The position numbers and the translations under genes were made by a program. From Halomonas faecis (GTDB taxonomy: Bacteria; Pseudomonadota; Gammaproteobacteria; Pseudomonadales; Halomonadaceae): DNA of 64,000 nt. Of the stretch, positions 1 to 10,024 are shown one piece after another. Below the pieces are notes generated by a model. The model made no database searches. It saw only the letters and a program-made list of their open reading frames with translations, and was not told the DNA's origin. Position 1 is the stretch's first letter. The number at the start of each line of letters is the position of its first letter. The stretch lies in the NCBI RefSeq assembly GCF_010993975.1, contig NZ_JAACZO010000057.1, positions 124,001 through 188,000 of the forward strand, written 5' to 3'.

Positions 1-493
1 CCGTGGTGAAGAACGGGTTGCCGGTACCGGCAGAAAACAGTACCACGTCGCCCGACGTCAGGTAGCGTATGGCCGTGCGACGGTCATAGTGCTCCACCAC
101 GCCACTCATGGGGATGGCCGACATCACCCGCGAGCGGATGTTGGAGCGCTCCAGAGCGTCACGCATGGCCAGCGCGTTCATCACCGTAGCCAGCATGCCC
201 ATGTGGTCGCCGGTGACCCGATCCATGCCGGCCTCGTGCAGCGCCGCACCGCGAAACAGGTTGCCGCCGCCGACCACGATGCCGACCTGCACGCCGATGC
301 CGACCAACTGGCCGATCTCCAGCGCCATGCGGTCGAGCACTTTAGGATCGATGCCGAACTCGGCATCACCGGTCAGCGCTTCTCCGGAGAGCTTGAGCAG
401 AATGCGCTTGTACTTCGACTTGTCGTCACGCGACTTCTCCGCTCGGCCGGCGTCGGGCCGGGGCGGGGCTTCACTGCGATCGGCACTGGGCAT
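1..493 (-). CDS. pyrH: UMP kinase, 5' part (cut by window edge)
   Basis: Phosphorylates UMP to UDP with ATP in the cytoplasm, at the head of pyrimidine nucleotide supply. About 164 codons of a family length near 240 are present; the 3' end lies outside the window. Visible amino-acid-kinase motifs are KLSGEAL (residues 34-40) and GGGNLFRG (75-82), and the visible protein ends in [11 protein letters not shown], part of the nucleotide-binding region. The first 27 residues are charged and proline-rich, longer than the short tail usual in enterobacteria, but an AGGAG six bases upstream of this ATG supports the start. It follows tsf on the same strand after 117 bp that contain a hairpin, in the conserved order rpsB-tsf-pyrH. 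Confidence 0.97.
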   Translation of the reverse strand, partial: MPSADRSEAPPRPDAGRAEKSRDDKSKYKRILLKLSGEALTGDAEFGIDPKVLDRMALEIGQLVGIGVQVGIVVGGGNLFRGAALHEAGMDRVTGDHMGMLATVMNALAMRDALERSNIRSRVMSAIPMSGVVEHYDRRTAIRYLTSGDVVLFSAGTGNPFFTT

Positions 494-563
494 GGGCGTC
501 TCCTGTATCACCGTCGAATGGGTTGCAAGGCGGGCTCGTCCGGACGCACCGCCCGGATACGCA

Positions 564-589
564 AAGGCGTGCGCTCATGCGCACGCCTT
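564..589 (-). terminator. Hairpin between tsf and pyrH
   Basis: A perfect 11-bp stem (AAGGCGTGCGC pairing with GCGCACGCCTT) closes a four-base loop 22 bases after the tsf stop codon. The T tail on the minus strand is short (CTTTGC), so it may be a partial terminator or RNA-processing structure that lowers pyrH expression relative to rpsB and tsf. The stem is read directly; the role is inferred. Confidence 0.6.
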
Positions 590-610
590 CACGCGCTGGA
601 TGCTCAGACC

Positions 611-1480
611 TCAGCTACGACCAGCCTGTTCCATCACTTCCTTGGCAAAGTCGACCTCTTCCTTCTCGATGCCTTCACCCACTTCGAAGCGGGTGAAGCC
701 GACCACCTCGCCACCGGCGGCCTTGACGAACTCGGCCACGCTCTGGTTGGGATCCTTGACGAAGGGCTGCTCGGTCAGACTGTTCTCGGCCAGGTACTTC
801 TTGAGGCGGCCTTGAACCATCTTCTCGGCGATGTTTTCGGGCTTGCCGGCCATGTCCGGCTGCGCCAGGATGATCGCCTTCTCTTCGTCGAGCTTTTCCT
901 GCGGCATTTCATCGGGACGCGCCACGGTCGGGTTGATGGCGGCCACGTGCATGGCGACGTCCTTGGCCACCTCGGCGTTGCCCCCATTGAGCACGGTCAA
1001 CACGCCAATGCGGCCGCCGTGAACATAGGCACCCACCAGGCCGCCTTGCGGCGCCTCGACCACGGCACAGCGCCGCACGCCGATGTTCTCGCCGATCTTC
1101 TGCACCAGTTGCTCGCGGGCGACCTCGAGCTCACCATCCATCACCGCGGCCACGTCTTCGCTCTTGGCGGCGAAGAAGGCATCGGCAACCTTGTCGGCGA
1201 AAGCCCTGAAGTTGTCGTCGCGGGCGACGAAATCGGTCTCGGAGTTGATCTCGACCGCCACGCCGTAGCTGCCGTCGTCAGCGACACGCGTCACCACGGC
1301 GCCCTCGGCGGCGGTACGGCCGGCTTTCTTGGCGGCCTTGAGGCCGGAATTCTTGCGCAGGTTTTCGATGGCGACCTCGATGTCACCACCAGCTTCGGTG
1401 AGTGCCTTCTTGCACTCCATCATGCCGAGCCCGGTACGCTCGCGCAGTTCCTTGACCTGGGAGGCGCTAATCGCTGCCAT
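611..1480 (-). CDS. tsf: Translation elongation factor Ts
   Basis: Guanine-nucleotide exchange factor that regenerates EF-Tu-GTP during elongation. The 289-residue product matches the usual bacterial length. The N-terminal UBA-like region carries [19 protein letters not shown], and the core has [11 protein letters not shown] near residue 80, both family signatures. The open frame extends 72 codons upstream, but the ATG at 1480 gives the standard N-terminus MAAISAS and is preceded by AGAGGA at good spacing. It lies 82 bp downstream of rpsB with a long hairpin in the gap, and presumably shares the rpsB transcript. Confidence 0.98.
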   Translation of the reverse strand: MAAISASQVKELRERTGLGMMECKKALTEAGGDIEVAIENLRKNSGLKAAKKAGRTAAEGAVVTRVADDGSYGVAVEINSETDFVARDDNFRAFADKVADAFFAAKSEDVAAVMDGELEVAREQLVQKIGENIGVRRCAVVEAPQGGLVGAYVHGGRIGVLTVLNGGNAEVAKDVAMHVAAINPTVARPDEMPQEKLDEEKAIILAQPDMAGKPENIAEKMVQGRLKKYLAENSLTEQPFVKDPNQSVAEFVKAAGGEVVGFTRFEVGEGIEKEEVDFAKEVMEQAGRS

Positions 1481-1514
1481 GGTAATGTCCTCTGGAATGA
1501 TTCGACCGATGATG

Positions 1515-1558
1515 GATTGCGTGAACGCAGCGGGCATCCGGGGCCCGCTGCGGCAATC
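1515..1558 (-). terminator. Interrupted hairpin between rpsB and tsf
   Basis: An inner 9-bp stem (GCAGCGGGC with GCCCGCTGC) is extended by an outer 6-bp stem (GATTGC with GCAATC) across a small internal loop. It starts five bases after the rpsB stop. There is no T-run, so it is better read as an attenuator or mRNA-stability element inside the rpsB-tsf transcript than as a full terminator. The pairing is seen; the function is inferred. Confidence 0.5.
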
Positions 1559-1562
1559 GCGG

Positions 1563-2306
1563 TTACTCGGCGGCGGCGGCGTCGCCGCTCTCGCCCTCGG
1601 TGACCTCGACGAACTCGTCGGGACGGCCTTCCTTCGCGCGCACACAGGCGTCGGCGACGGCCTTGACGTAGATCTGAATGGCACGGATGGAGTCATCGTT
1701 GCCGGGGATCACGTAATCGACGCCGTCCGGGTCGGAGTTGGTATCCACCACCCCGATGACCGGGATGCCGAGCTTGTTCGCCTCGTTGATGGCGATGCGC
1801 TCGTGGTCGACGTCGATCACGAACAGGGCATCGGGCAGGCCGCCCATATCCTTGATGCCGCCCACGCTGCGCTCGAGCTTGTCCTGCTCGCGAGTCGCCA
1901 TCAGGACCTCTTTCTTGGTCAGCTTGTCGAAGGTGCCGTCTTCATGCATCGCTTCGAGTTCGCGCAGACGCTTGATCGAGACGCGGATGGTCTTGTAGTT
2001 GGTCAGCATGCCGCCCAGCCAGCGATGGTTGACGAAAGGCTGGCCGACGCGAGTGGCCTCTTCCTTGATGATCTTGCTAGCGCTGCGCTTGGTGCCAACG
2101 AACAGGATCTTGTTGTTGGCTGCGGCCATCTTCTCGACCACATCGATCGCTTCGTTGAGCGCCGGCAGAGTATGTTCGAGGTTGATGATGTGAATCTTGT
2201 TACGGGCGCCGAAGATGAACTGGCTCATCTTCGGGTTCCAGTAGCGGGTCTGGTGACCGAAGTGGGCGCCTGCCTTGAGCAGGTCGCGCATGTTGACATG
2301 TGCCAT
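1563..2306 (-). CDS. rpsB: 30S ribosomal protein S2
   Basis: Structural protein of the small ribosomal subunit, positioned at the head-platform junction and needed for S1 binding. The 247-residue product begins [19 protein letters not shown] and contains WNPKM, FVGTKR and [12 protein letters not shown], all strongly conserved in S2. The start at 2306 is favoured over the upstream extension because of the family N-terminus and an AGGAG seven bases upstream. It is the first gene of the rpsB-tsf-pyrH group and is divergent from map. An acidic alanine-rich tail ends the protein. In related bacteria S2 represses its own operon through the leader RNA. Confidence 0.98.
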   Translation of the reverse strand: MAHVNMRDLLKAGAHFGHQTRYWNPKMSQFIFGARNKIHIINLEHTLPALNEAIDVVEKMAAANNKILFVGTKRSASKIIKEEATRVGQPFVNHRWLGGMLTNYKTIRVSIKRLRELEAMHEDGTFDKLTKKEVLMATREQDKLERSVGGIKDMGGLPDALFVIDVDHERIAINEANKLGIPVIGVVDTNSDPDGVDYVIPGNDDSIRAIQIYVKAVADACVRAKEGRPDEFVEVTEGESGDAAAAE

Positions 2307-2604
2307 GGATGACTCCTGAAAAATCGGGTTAGGCCTCCATGCACCCCATGGATCCGACTGCCGGGGAAACCGCGGCAGCACCCGGGACCATGTGCCGGTG
2401 CATGTGTGTTTTCAAGGCTTGAGGTTCACGGCGCAAAAGCGCCAACGCCGTCGCTGCGGCCGAGACGCGATCGGGGCTGGGCCCACCGGGTCGACATTGC
2501 AGGAAAGCGCGCGGCTTTATACCATAGTTCGCCAGCGAGATGAAGTCGCCCGCCCCCGCTCCCGCCGCATTGCCGGGCGATCCACCCCTGTGAACCGAGA
2601 TTCC
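2307..2604. promoter_or_regulatory. Divergent rpsB / map intergenic region
   Basis: This 298-bp gap must hold the rpsB promoter and leader (minus) and the map promoter (plus). On the minus strand a TATAAA-like -10 lies at 2516-2521, with a weak -35 candidate (TTCATC) 17 bp upstream. That would give an rpsB leader of about 200 nt. Inside the leader a CTGCCG/CGGCAG hairpin is visible near 2357-2375. Long leaders are usual for autoregulated S2 operons, but I did not match this one to a known leader motif. Confidence 0.5.
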
Positions 2605-3396
2605 ATGAACATTCCCATCAAGACGCCCGACGAGATCGAGAAGATGCGCGAAGCTGGCCGTCAGGCCGCCAGCGTGATCGAGATGATCACACCTTACGTC
2701 ACGGCTGGCATCTCCACCGGTGAGATCGACCGCCTGTGCCACGACTACATCGTGAACGAGCTGGGCTCCACCCCCGCCCCGCTCGACTATCACGGCTTCC
2801 CCAAGTCGGTATGCACGTCCATCAATCACGTGGTTTGCCACGGCATCCCCGATGCCGCCAAGAAACTCAAGAACGGCGACATCATGAACCTGGACATCAC
2901 CGTGAAGACCGCCGACGGCTACCACGGCGACTCCAGCGTGATGTTCGTGATCGGCGAGACCATCCAGGGCGAACGGCTGTGCCGCATCACCCAGGAATGC
3001 CTGTACCACAGCATTGCCCAGGTGCAGCCAGGCGTACGCCTCTCGACGCTGGCCCGCGCCATCCAGTCCCACGCCGAAGCCAACGGCTACTCGGTGGTAC
3101 GCGACTTTTGCGGCCATGGCATCGGCGCCAGCTTCCACGAGGACCCGCAGGTGCTGCACTACGACGGCTATGCCCCGGAGGCCGACATCGAGCTGGCCGC
3201 CGGCATGTGCCTGACCATCGAGCCGATGATCAACATCGGCGGTCATCAGACCAAGGTACTGCGCGACGGCTGGACTGCGGTGACGCGCGACAAGAGCCTA
3301 TCCGCCCAGTGGGAGCACACCCTGCTGGTCACCGAAAGCGGCGTCGAAGTGCTCACCGCCCGCGGCGACGAAGACCTCGCCTTCCTCGACCGCTGA
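2605..3396 (+). CDS. map: Methionine aminopeptidase, type I
   Basis: Removes the initiator methionine from nascent proteins when the second residue is small. The 263-residue length is the same as E. coli Map within one residue. The metal-binding core is visible: the two aspartates in NLDITVKTADGYHGD, the histidine in CGHGIG, and the glutamates in TIEPM and QWEHTLLV. The open frame extends upstream through the rpsB leader, but MNIPIKTPDEIEKMREAG is the usual N-terminus. It is divergent from rpsB and 11 bp upstream of glnD, so the two probably share a transcript. Confidence 0.97.
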   Translation: MNIPIKTPDEIEKMREAGRQAASVIEMITPYVTAGISTGEIDRLCHDYIVNELGSTPAPLDYHGFPKSVCTSINHVVCHGIPDAAKKLKNGDIMNLDITVKTADGYHGDSSVMFVIGETIQGERLCRITQECLYHSIAQVQPGVRLSTLARAIQSHAEANGYSVVRDFCGHGIGASFHEDPQVLHYDGYAPEADIELAAGMCLTIEPMINIGGHQTKVLRDGWTAVTRDKSLSAQWEHTLLVTESGVEVLTARGDEDLAFLDR

Positions 3397-3407
3397 GTCG
3401 ATCGCCC

Positions 3408-6089
3408 ATGCTCCTGCATCACTACCGCTTCGTGCCCGACGAGTCGCTGTTCGACGCCGAAACCTTTCGCACCGAACTGGCCGGCAGCCGCTCTCCCATC
3501 GCCCCCTTCAAGGACGCCCTGCGCAATATTCAGGTCCGGCTCGACGAACGCTTTCGCGCCGGCGCCGACATCCGCGACCTGGTGCATGGGCGAGCCTGGT
3601 GCCTCGACCGGCTGCTGGCCATCGCCTGGGAGCGTCACGACTGGCCGGACGACGACGTAGCCCTGCTTGCCGTCGGCGGCTATGGACGCGGCGAGCTGCA
3701 CCCGCACTCCGACATCGACCTGCAGTTGCTGCTCGAGAACGACGATGACGCGCCGTACCGCGAGCCATTGACGGCCTTCATCACCTTCCTATGGGACATC
3801 GGCCTGGAGATCGGACACAGCGTCCGCTCGCTGTCCGACTGCGAACGCGAAGCGGCCAACGACATCACGGTGATGACCAATCTGCTGGAGTCGCGCACCC
3901 TGGCCGGCCCCGAGCGGCTGCGTGATGCCATGAAGACTCGCCTAGCCCCCGAACGGCTATGGCCGGCGGACCGTTTCTTCGAGGCCAAGTGGCAGGAGCA
4001 GATCAGTCGCCACTACCGTCACAACAATTCCGAGTACCACCTGGAACCCAACCTCAAGAGCTCACCGGGTGGGCTGCGCGACATCCAGATGATCGGCTGG
4101 GTGGCCAAGCGCCATTTCGGCAGTCAGCGCTACGAAGACCTGGTGGCCAACGGCTTCATGAACGATGCCGAACTGCGCATCCTCAGCCAGGGCCAGGCCT
4201 TCCTGTGGCAGGTGCGCTATGCCCTGCACATGCTCACCGAGCGCGCCGAAGACCGCCTGCAGTTCGACCATCAACGCACCATCGCCGAACTGTTCGGTTT
4301 TCGCGACACCCCCGAACGGCTGGCCGTCGAACAGTTCATGAAACGCTACTACCGCCACGTCACCGCGCTGGCCGGCCTCAACGACATGCTGCTGCAGCAC
4401 TTCGACGAGGTCATCCTGCGTGGCGGCGAGCGCCTGGAGTTGGTGCCGATCAATGAGCGCTTCGAGATCAAGGGGGGCTACATCCAGGCTCGCTCGCGGG
4501 CGATCTTCCGCGAACAGCCCTCAGCCCTGCTCGAGCTCTTCCTGCTGATGGCAGAGCATCCCGAGATCGAAGGCGTGCGCGCCGACACCATTCGCCTGAT
4601 CCGCGACCACCGCCATCAGATCGACGACCTCTACCGCGACGACTCCCGCCACCAGCAGCTGTTTCTGGACCTGCTGCGCTCCGGCGGCAACGTCCCGCGT
4701 CAGCTGCGGCGCATGAACCGCTATGGCGTGCTCGGCAAGTACCTCCCGGAGTTCGGCCAAGCCGTTGGCCTGATGCAGCACGACCTCTTTCATATCTATA
4801 CCGTGGACGCCCACACCCTGCGCCTGCTCAAGTGCATCCAGCGCTTCCGCGAGCCCGAGGCCCACGATGAGTTCCCGGTGGCGACGGCGCTGGTTCACCA
4901 GCTGCCCAAGCTGGAGCTGCTGTGGATCGCCGGGCTCTACCACGACATCGGCAAGGGACGCGGCGGCGACCACTCGGAGCTCGGCGCCCGTGACGTGGCG
5001 GATTTTGCCGAGCGTCATGGCCTGCCGGCGCGCGACACCCGACTGGTGAGCTGGCTGGTAGAGCATCACCTGCTGATGTCGATGGTCGCCCAGAAGCGCG
5101 ATATCACCGATCCTGACGTGATCGCCGATTTCGCCAGCACCGTGCGTGACGAAACCCGGCTCGACTATCTCTACGTGCTGACGGTGGCCGACATCAACGC
5201 CACCAACCCCACGCTGTGGAACGGCTGGCGGGCATCGCTGCTGCGCCAGTTGCATGCCGAAACCAAGCGCGCCCTGCGCCGCGGTCTGGAAAACCCGCTG
5301 GACCGCGAAGACTGGGTACGCGAGACGCGTGCCGAGGCGCGCTCGCTGCTGGCCACCGTAGGGGTGGACCTGGCCCGGGTCGAACGGCTGTGGGAGTCGC
5401 TCGGCGAGGACTACTTCCTGCAGTACGCTCCCAGCGAGATCGTCTGGCAGACCCAGGGCATCCTGGCTCATGGCGAGAACCCGCTGCCGCTCGTCCTGGT
5501 CAGCCCGCCCGCCGACGAGAGGGACGATGGCGGCACCAAGGTGTTCATCCATACCCGCTCGGTGGAAGACCTGTTCGCCGCCACTGCCGCCGCCATGGAG
5601 CAGCTAGGGCTATCGATCCACGATGCCCGCATCGCCACCTCGAGCAACGACTGGACCCTCAACACCTTCATCGTGCTGGACGATCAGGGCCGCGCCATTC
5701 GCGACCCCGAGCGCATCGAGGCGCTGCGTCGTCACCTGGTGGAGGAGCTCGACGACCCGGACGACTACCCGCAGATCGTCACCCGCCACACCCCGCGCCA
5801 GCTGCGCCACTTCAAGGTGCCCACCGAGGTGCGCATCGAACAGGATCCAGCCAACGAACGCACCCTTCTGGAACTGACCGCTCCCGACCGCCCCGGACTG
5901 CTGGCCCGGGTCGGGCGTATCTTCATGGAGCAGAACATCGCCCTTTCCGCCGCCAAGATCGCCACCCTGGGCGAGCGGGTGGAAGACGTCTTCTTCATCA
6001 CCGACAAGACCGGCGCGCCGCTCACCGACCCCGATCGCCAGCAGAGCCTGCGCAAGCGGCTCGTCGAAGTGCTGGACGTGTCCGGCTAA
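3408..6089 (+). CDS. glnD: Bifunctional [protein-PII] uridylyltransferase / UMP-removing enzyme
   Basis: Senses glutamine and controls nitrogen assimilation by adding UMP to PII proteins when nitrogen is short and removing it when nitrogen is plentiful. The 893-residue length fits the family (about 890-900). Domains in order are the nucleotidyltransferase with GGYGRGELHPHSDID (about residues 90-104), a helical linker, the HD hydrolase with HDIGKGRGGDHSELG (about 512), and two C-terminal ACT domains (about 706-780 and 815-890) that bind glutamine. The chosen ATG is 11 bases after map; no strong ribosome site is visible, which suggests coupling to map translation. A 127-bp gap follows before dapC. 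Confidence 0.97.
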   Translation: MLLHHYRFVPDESLFDAETFRTELAGSRSPIAPFKDALRNIQVRLDERFRAGADIRDLVHGRAWCLDRLLAIAWERHDWPDDDVALLAVGGYGRGELHPHSDIDLQLLLENDDDAPYREPLTAFITFLWDIGLEIGHSVRSLSDCEREAANDITVMTNLLESRTLAGPERLRDAMKTRLAPERLWPADRFFEAKWQEQISRHYRHNNSEYHLEPNLKSSPGGLRDIQMIGWVAKRHFGSQRYEDLVANGFMNDAELRILSQGQAFLWQVRYALHMLTERAEDRLQFDHQRTIAELFGFRDTPERLAVEQFMKRYYRHVTALAGLNDMLLQHFDEVILRGGERLELVPINERFEIKGGYIQARSRAIFREQPSALLELFLLMAEHPEIEGVRADTIRLIRDHRHQIDDLYRDDSRHQQLFLDLLRSGGNVPRQLRRMNRYGVLGKYLPEFGQAVGLMQHDLFHIYTVDAHTLRLLKCIQRFREPEAHDEFPVATALVHQLPKLELLWIAGLYHDIGKGRGGDHSELGARDVADFAERHGLPARDTRLVSWLVEHHLLMSMVAQKRDITDPDVIADFASTVRDETRLDYLYVLTVADINATNPTLWNGWRASLLRQLHAETKRALRRGLENPLDREDWVRETRAEARSLLATVGVDLARVERLWESLGEDYFLQYAPSEIVWQTQGILAHGENPLPLVLVSPPADERDDGGTKVFIHTRSVEDLFAATAAAMEQLGLSIHDARIATSSNDWTLNTFIVLDDQGRAIRDPERIEALRRHLVEELDDPDDYPQIVTRHTPRQLRHFKVPTEVRIEQDPANERTLLELTAPDRPGLLARVGRIFMEQNIALSAAKIATLGERVEDVFFITDKTGAPLTDPDRQQSLRKRLVEVLDVSG

Positions 6090-6216
6090 GGCCTCTCGGT
6101 GCACCGAACCCCCTGGCTCCGTTTGAGGCCGCTCCCGGGCTTCCCTATAATCAACCCCCTTCCAACCACGACAATGACGCCCGAGGCCATGGCCGGCAAG
6201 GCGCGCCTGGACACCC

Positions 6217-7416
6217 ATGAACCCCGATCTCGACGCCCTCAAGCCCTACCCCTTCGAGCGGCTGGCCGCGCTCAAGGCCGGTGTCACGCCGCCCGAGGGG
6301 CTCGCCCCCATCCCCCTGACCATCGGCGAGCCCCGGCACGCGCCTTATGCGGAGGCACTGAAGGCGCTGGGCGCCCACCTGGCCGAGATGGGCCGTTATC
6401 CAGCCACTGCCGGCCTTCCCGCACTGCGCCAGGCCATCGCCGACTGGACGAGCTGGCGATTCGGCCTCGAAGGCCTGGACCCGGAATCCCAGGTATTGCC
6501 GGTCAACGGGACCCGCGAGGCCATCTTCGCCTTCGTCCAGGCAGCACTGGACCGCAACCGTCCGGCCAAGGTGGCGATTCCCAACCCCTTCTACCAGATC
6601 TACGAAGGCGCCACCCTGCTGGCCGGCGGCACGCCCCACTACCTGGCGTGCCACGCCGATACGGGCTTTCTGCCCGATGTCGGCAGCGTGCCTGCCGAGG
6701 TATGGCGCGACGTGCAGATTCTCTTCGTCTGTTCGCCGGGCAACCCCAGCGGGGCGGTGATGCCGCTGACCGACTTCCAGGCGTTGCTGGCACTGGCCGA
6801 CGAACACGATTTCGTCATCGCCTCCGACGAATGCTATTCGGAACTCTACCTGGACGAGGACGCTCCGCCGGCAGGGCTGCTCGAGGCCTGCGCCGCCCTC
6901 GGCCGCCACGACTACCGTCGCTGCCTGGTCTTCCACTCGCTCTCCAAGCGCTCCAACCTGCCAGGGCTGCGCTCCGGCTTCGTCGCCGGCGACGCCGAGC
7001 TGATCGGCTCCTTCAAGCGCTATCGCACCTATCACGGCTGCGCCATGTCGCTGCCGCTGCAGCACGCCTCGATCGCCGCCTGGACCGATGAAGCCCACGT
7101 TCGCGACAATCGCGACGCCTACCGGGCCACCTTCGCCGCCGTCACCGAAGTGCTGGCACCGGTCCTTGATTTCCCCGACCCCGAAGCCAGTTTCTATCTA
7201 TGGCCGGCCGTTCCCGGCGGCGATGATGCCGCCTTCGCCAGACGACTCTTCGCCGAAACCCACGTCAGCGTGCTGCCCGGTTCCTTCATGGGCCGGCCCG
7301 GCACGAATGGCGTCAACCCCGGCGCCGGGCGGGTACGACTGGCCCTGGTCGCGGAAACGGCCATTGCCCAGGAAGCCGCCGAACGCATTCGACGGTTCAT
7401 CGAAAGGAGCGCATGA
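6217..7416 (+). CDS. dapC: N-succinyldiaminopimelate aminotransferase
   Basis: PLP-dependent fold-type I aminotransferase that makes N-succinyl-LL-2,6-diaminopimelate, the step between DapD and DapE in lysine and peptidoglycan precursor synthesis. The product has 399 residues. The Schiff-base lysine sits in HSLSKRSNLPGLRSGF (about Lys244), and the substrate-side motifs PNPFYQIYEG and SPGNPSGAV are present. The assignment to DapC rather than a general aspartate/tyrosine aminotransferase rests on the family pattern and on the adjoining dapD and dapE. It overlaps yffB by four bases (ATGA). Confidence 0.92.
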   Translation: MNPDLDALKPYPFERLAALKAGVTPPEGLAPIPLTIGEPRHAPYAEALKALGAHLAEMGRYPATAGLPALRQAIADWTSWRFGLEGLDPESQVLPVNGTREAIFAFVQAALDRNRPAKVAIPNPFYQIYEGATLLAGGTPHYLACHADTGFLPDVGSVPAEVWRDVQILFVCSPGNPSGAVMPLTDFQALLALADEHDFVIASDECYSELYLDEDAPPAGLLEACAALGRHDYRRCLVFHSLSKRSNLPGLRSGFVAGDAELIGSFKRYRTYHGCAMSLPLQHASIAAWTDEAHVRDNRDAYRATFAAVTEVLAPVLDFPDPEASFYLWPAVPGGDDAAFARRLFAETHVSVLPGSFMGRPGTNGVNPGAGRVRLALVAETAIAQEAAERIRRFIERSA

Positions 7417-7754
7417 TGCTGACCCTATTCGTGATCAAGAACTGCGACACTTGCCGCAAAGCACGCCAAGCCCTGGACCGCAAGGGCATGCCCTACCAGG
7501 TGCACGACCTGCGTGAAGACGGTCTCTCGGCGCCACTGCTCGAGCACATCCTGCACCACGTACCCTTGATGACGTTGCTCAACAAGCAGAGCCGCACCTG
7601 GCGCGAACTCGATGACGAGACCAAGGCCGACATCGATGCCAACACGGCGCGCGAGCTGATGCTAGCCAACCCCACCCTGCTCAAGCGTCCGCTGCTGGAC
7701 ACCGGCGACGATATCCTCGTCGGCTACCGCGAGGGCGACTACGACAAGCTTTAG
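7413..7754 (+). CDS. yffB: ArsC/Spx-family reductase-like protein (YffB type)
   Basis: A 113-residue thioredoxin-fold protein of the ArsC/Spx family. The N-terminus reads FVIKNCDTCRKARQAL, so the conserved cysteine of YffB-type proteins (Cys11) is followed three residues later by a second cysteine, giving a CxxC pair. The loop LKRPLLDTGDDILVGY with its RP motif is typical. YffB relatives bind glutathione, but their physiological substrate is not established. The gene overlaps dapC by ATGA; a second ATG three bases on sits better behind AAGGAG. Its place between dapC and dapD is shared with pseudomonads, and its contribution to lysine synthesis, if any, is unknown. Confidence 0.88.
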   Translation: MMLTLFVIKNCDTCRKARQALDRKGMPYQVHDLREDGLSAPLLEHILHHVPLMTLLNKQSRTWRELDDETKADIDANTARELMLANPTLLKRPLLDTGDDILVGYREGDYDKL

Positions 7755-7821
7755 GTCGGCCGGCCTTCTCCGCCAGCCGCCCGTTTCCGAACCCACGACC
7801 CATGCCAGAGGACACCACCCC

Positions 7822-8847
7822 ATGCTGAGCTTTGCACTTGGAATCGGCACCCAGAACACCCAGGGCGACTGGCTGGAGATCTATTATCCGGCCCCTTTGT
7901 TCCAGCCTGATGACGCCCTGATCGACGCCGTCAAGCGCGTGCTGGACGTGCCGGAAGGCAACGCCGCCGTGAGTTTTCTGCCCGAGCATTGCGCCGAGCT
8001 GGCCGGCGCCCTCAAGGCCGCGGGGCACGCCGGCCAGGCCGAGCTGGCCGAAACCCTAGCCACGAGCCAGCGTCCGCTGGTGGCCATGCTCCTGGCCGAA
8101 GACCTGCCCCCGCAGAGTGCCCCGGAAGTCTATCTCAAGCTGCACCTGCTCTCGCACCGCCTGGTCAAACCCCACGAGCTCGATCTCACCGGCATGTTCG
8201 GCCTGCTGCGCAACATCGCCTGGACCAACGAAGGCCCCATCGACATCGAGGAACTGCCGGCACGTCGCCTCAAGGCGCGCCTGGCCGGCCGTACCCTTTC
8301 GGTGGACTGCGTCGACAAGTTCCCCAAGATGACCGACTACGTAGTACCCGGCGGCGTGCGCATCGGTGACACCGCCCGAGTGCGCCTGGGCGCCTACCTC
8401 GGCGAGGGCACCACGGTGATGCACGAAGGCTTCGTCAACTTCAACGCCGGCGCCGAAGGCCCCGGCATGATCGAAGGCCGCATCTCCGCCGGCGTGGTGG
8501 TCGGCAAGGGCTCCGACCTGGGTGGCGGCTGCTCCACCATGGGTACGCTCTCCGGCGGCGGCAACATCGTCATCAAGGTCGGCGAGGGCTGTCTGATCGG
8601 CGCCAATGCCGGCATCGGCATCCCGCTGGGCGACCGCTGCACCGTCGAGGCGGGGCTCTACATCACCGCCGGTGCCAAAGTGACGCTGCTCGACGATCAG
8701 GGGCAGGAGGTCGACACCGTGGCGGCACGCGAACTGGCCAATCAGAGCGACCTGCTGCTGCGTCGCAATTCGCAGAATGGCCGCATCGAGTGCTTGACCA
8801 ACAAGAGCGCCGTGGCACTCAACGAGGCGCTGCATGCCCATAACTGA
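7822..8847 (+). CDS. dapD: Tetrahydrodipicolinate N-succinyltransferase, long form
   Basis: Transfers succinyl from succinyl-CoA to tetrahydrodipicolinate, committing it to the succinylase route to diaminopimelate and lysine. At 341 residues it belongs to the longer class known from Pseudomonas rather than the E. coli form of about 274. The C-terminal half is a left-handed parallel beta-helix of hexapeptide repeats, including [17 protein letters not shown] and [14 protein letters not shown] (about residues 190-290). GAGGA lies nine bases upstream of the ATG. The 3' end overlaps dapE by 14 bases, so translation of the two is probably coupled. Confidence 0.97.
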   Translation: MLSFALGIGTQNTQGDWLEIYYPAPLFQPDDALIDAVKRVLDVPEGNAAVSFLPEHCAELAGALKAAGHAGQAELAETLATSQRPLVAMLLAEDLPPQSAPEVYLKLHLLSHRLVKPHELDLTGMFGLLRNIAWTNEGPIDIEELPARRLKARLAGRTLSVDCVDKFPKMTDYVVPGGVRIGDTARVRLGAYLGEGTTVMHEGFVNFNAGAEGPGMIEGRISAGVVVGKGSDLGGGCSTMGTLSGGGNIVIKVGEGCLIGANAGIGIPLGDRCTVEAGLYITAGAKVTLLDDQGQEVDTVAARELANQSDLLLRRNSQNGRIECLTNKSAVALNEALHAHN

Positions 8848-10006
8848 TCCCGCCAGCCTCTCGCCCACCCTGCAGCTGGCTTTCGAGCTGCTGCGCCGCC
8901 CGTCGGTGACGCCGGACGACCTGGGCTGCCAGGACCTGATGATCGAGCGCCTCGAGGCGCTCGGCTTCCATATCGAGCGCCTGCCCTTCGGCGACGTGGA
9001 GAATTTCTGGGCGACCCGTGGGCATCACGGCCCGCTGATGGCTTTCGCCGGCCATACCGACGTGGTGCCCAGCGGCCCCCACGTCCGCTGGGACTACCCC
9101 CCGTTCGAGCCGTGCATCGATGATGACGGCATGCTCAGGGGCCGGGGTGCCGCCGACATGAAGGGCAGCCTGGCAGCCATGATCACCGCCGTGGAGCGCT
9201 TCGTCGCGACCCACCCCGACCATCACGGAAAGATCGGCTTTTTGATCACCTCCGACGAGGAGGGCCCGGCGGTGGACGGCACCCGCGCCGTGGTCGAGCA
9301 TCTGCGCGAGCGCCACGAGCGGCTCGACTACTGCATCGTGGGCGAGCCTTCGTCCACCGACGCGATGGGCGACGTGATCAAGAACGGCCGGCGTGGCTCG
9401 CTGGGCGGCGTACTGCACATCAAGGGCATTCAGGGCCACGTTGCCTACCCGCATCTGGCGAACAATCCCATCCATCAGGCGATGCCGGCACTGAACGCTC
9501 TGGTGAAGGAGCACTGGGACGGCGGCAACGACTTCTTCCCCGCCACCAGCTTCCAGGTTTCCAACTTTCGCGCCGGTACCGGCGCCACCAACGTGATTCC
9601 CGGCGACGTGGAGGTCGTCTTCAATTTTCGCTTCTCCACCGAGGTCACCCACGGCGATCTCCAGGCACGCACTCGAGCGATCCTCGATGCCCACGATCTC
9701 GACTATCACATCGACTGGACGCTCAACGGCGAGCCCTTCCTCACCGCCGAAGGCGAACTGGTGGAGGCCACCCTGCACGGCGTGGAGGCGGTAACGGGAC
9801 GCCAGCCCCGGCTTTCGACCAGCGGCGGCACTTCGGACGGGCGCTTCATCGCCACCCTGGGCAGCCAAGTCGTCGAGCTCGGCCCGTGCAATGCCACCAT
9901 CCACCAGACCAACGAACGCGTCCGTGCCACCGACCTGGACGAATTGAGCCGCATCTACGAGGCGGTTCTGACCAAGCTGTTCGTCAACGGTAAAGCCCAG
10001 CCCTGA
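8834..10006 (+). CDS. dapE: Succinyl-diaminopimelate desuccinylase
   Basis: Zinc-dependent M20-family hydrolase that removes succinate from N-succinyl-LL-diaminopimelate. The 390-residue product shows the first metal ligand in [11 protein letters not shown], the bridging aspartate in [14 protein letters not shown], the catalytic glutamate pair in [11 protein letters not shown], and a late histidine in [12 protein letters not shown]. The SGGTSDGRF motif near the C-terminus is diagnostic for DapE against ArgE. The start lies inside the end of dapD, six bases after a GAGG. Together with dapC and dapD this completes a contiguous succinylase cluster; dapF and lysA are not in the window. Confidence 0.97.
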   Translation: MPITDPASLSPTLQLAFELLRRPSVTPDDLGCQDLMIERLEALGFHIERLPFGDVENFWATRGHHGPLMAFAGHTDVVPSGPHVRWDYPPFEPCIDDDGMLRGRGAADMKGSLAAMITAVERFVATHPDHHGKIGFLITSDEEGPAVDGTRAVVEHLRERHERLDYCIVGEPSSTDAMGDVIKNGRRGSLGGVLHIKGIQGHVAYPHLANNPIHQAMPALNALVKEHWDGGNDFFPATSFQVSNFRAGTGATNVIPGDVEVVFNFRFSTEVTHGDLQARTRAILDAHDLDYHIDWTLNGEPFLTAEGELVEATLHGVEAVTGRQPRLSTSGGTSDGRFIATLGSQVVELGPCNATIHQTNERVRATDLDELSRIYEAVLTKLFVNGKAQP

Positions 10007-10024
10007 ATGCCACGAGAGAATGCC

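Noticed and set aside
2329..3246. 305-codon minus-strand frame opposite map and the rpsB leader
   Set aside because: Low-information Gly/Val/His-rich shadow; map is complete on the plus strand and the 5' part lies in regulatory DNA.
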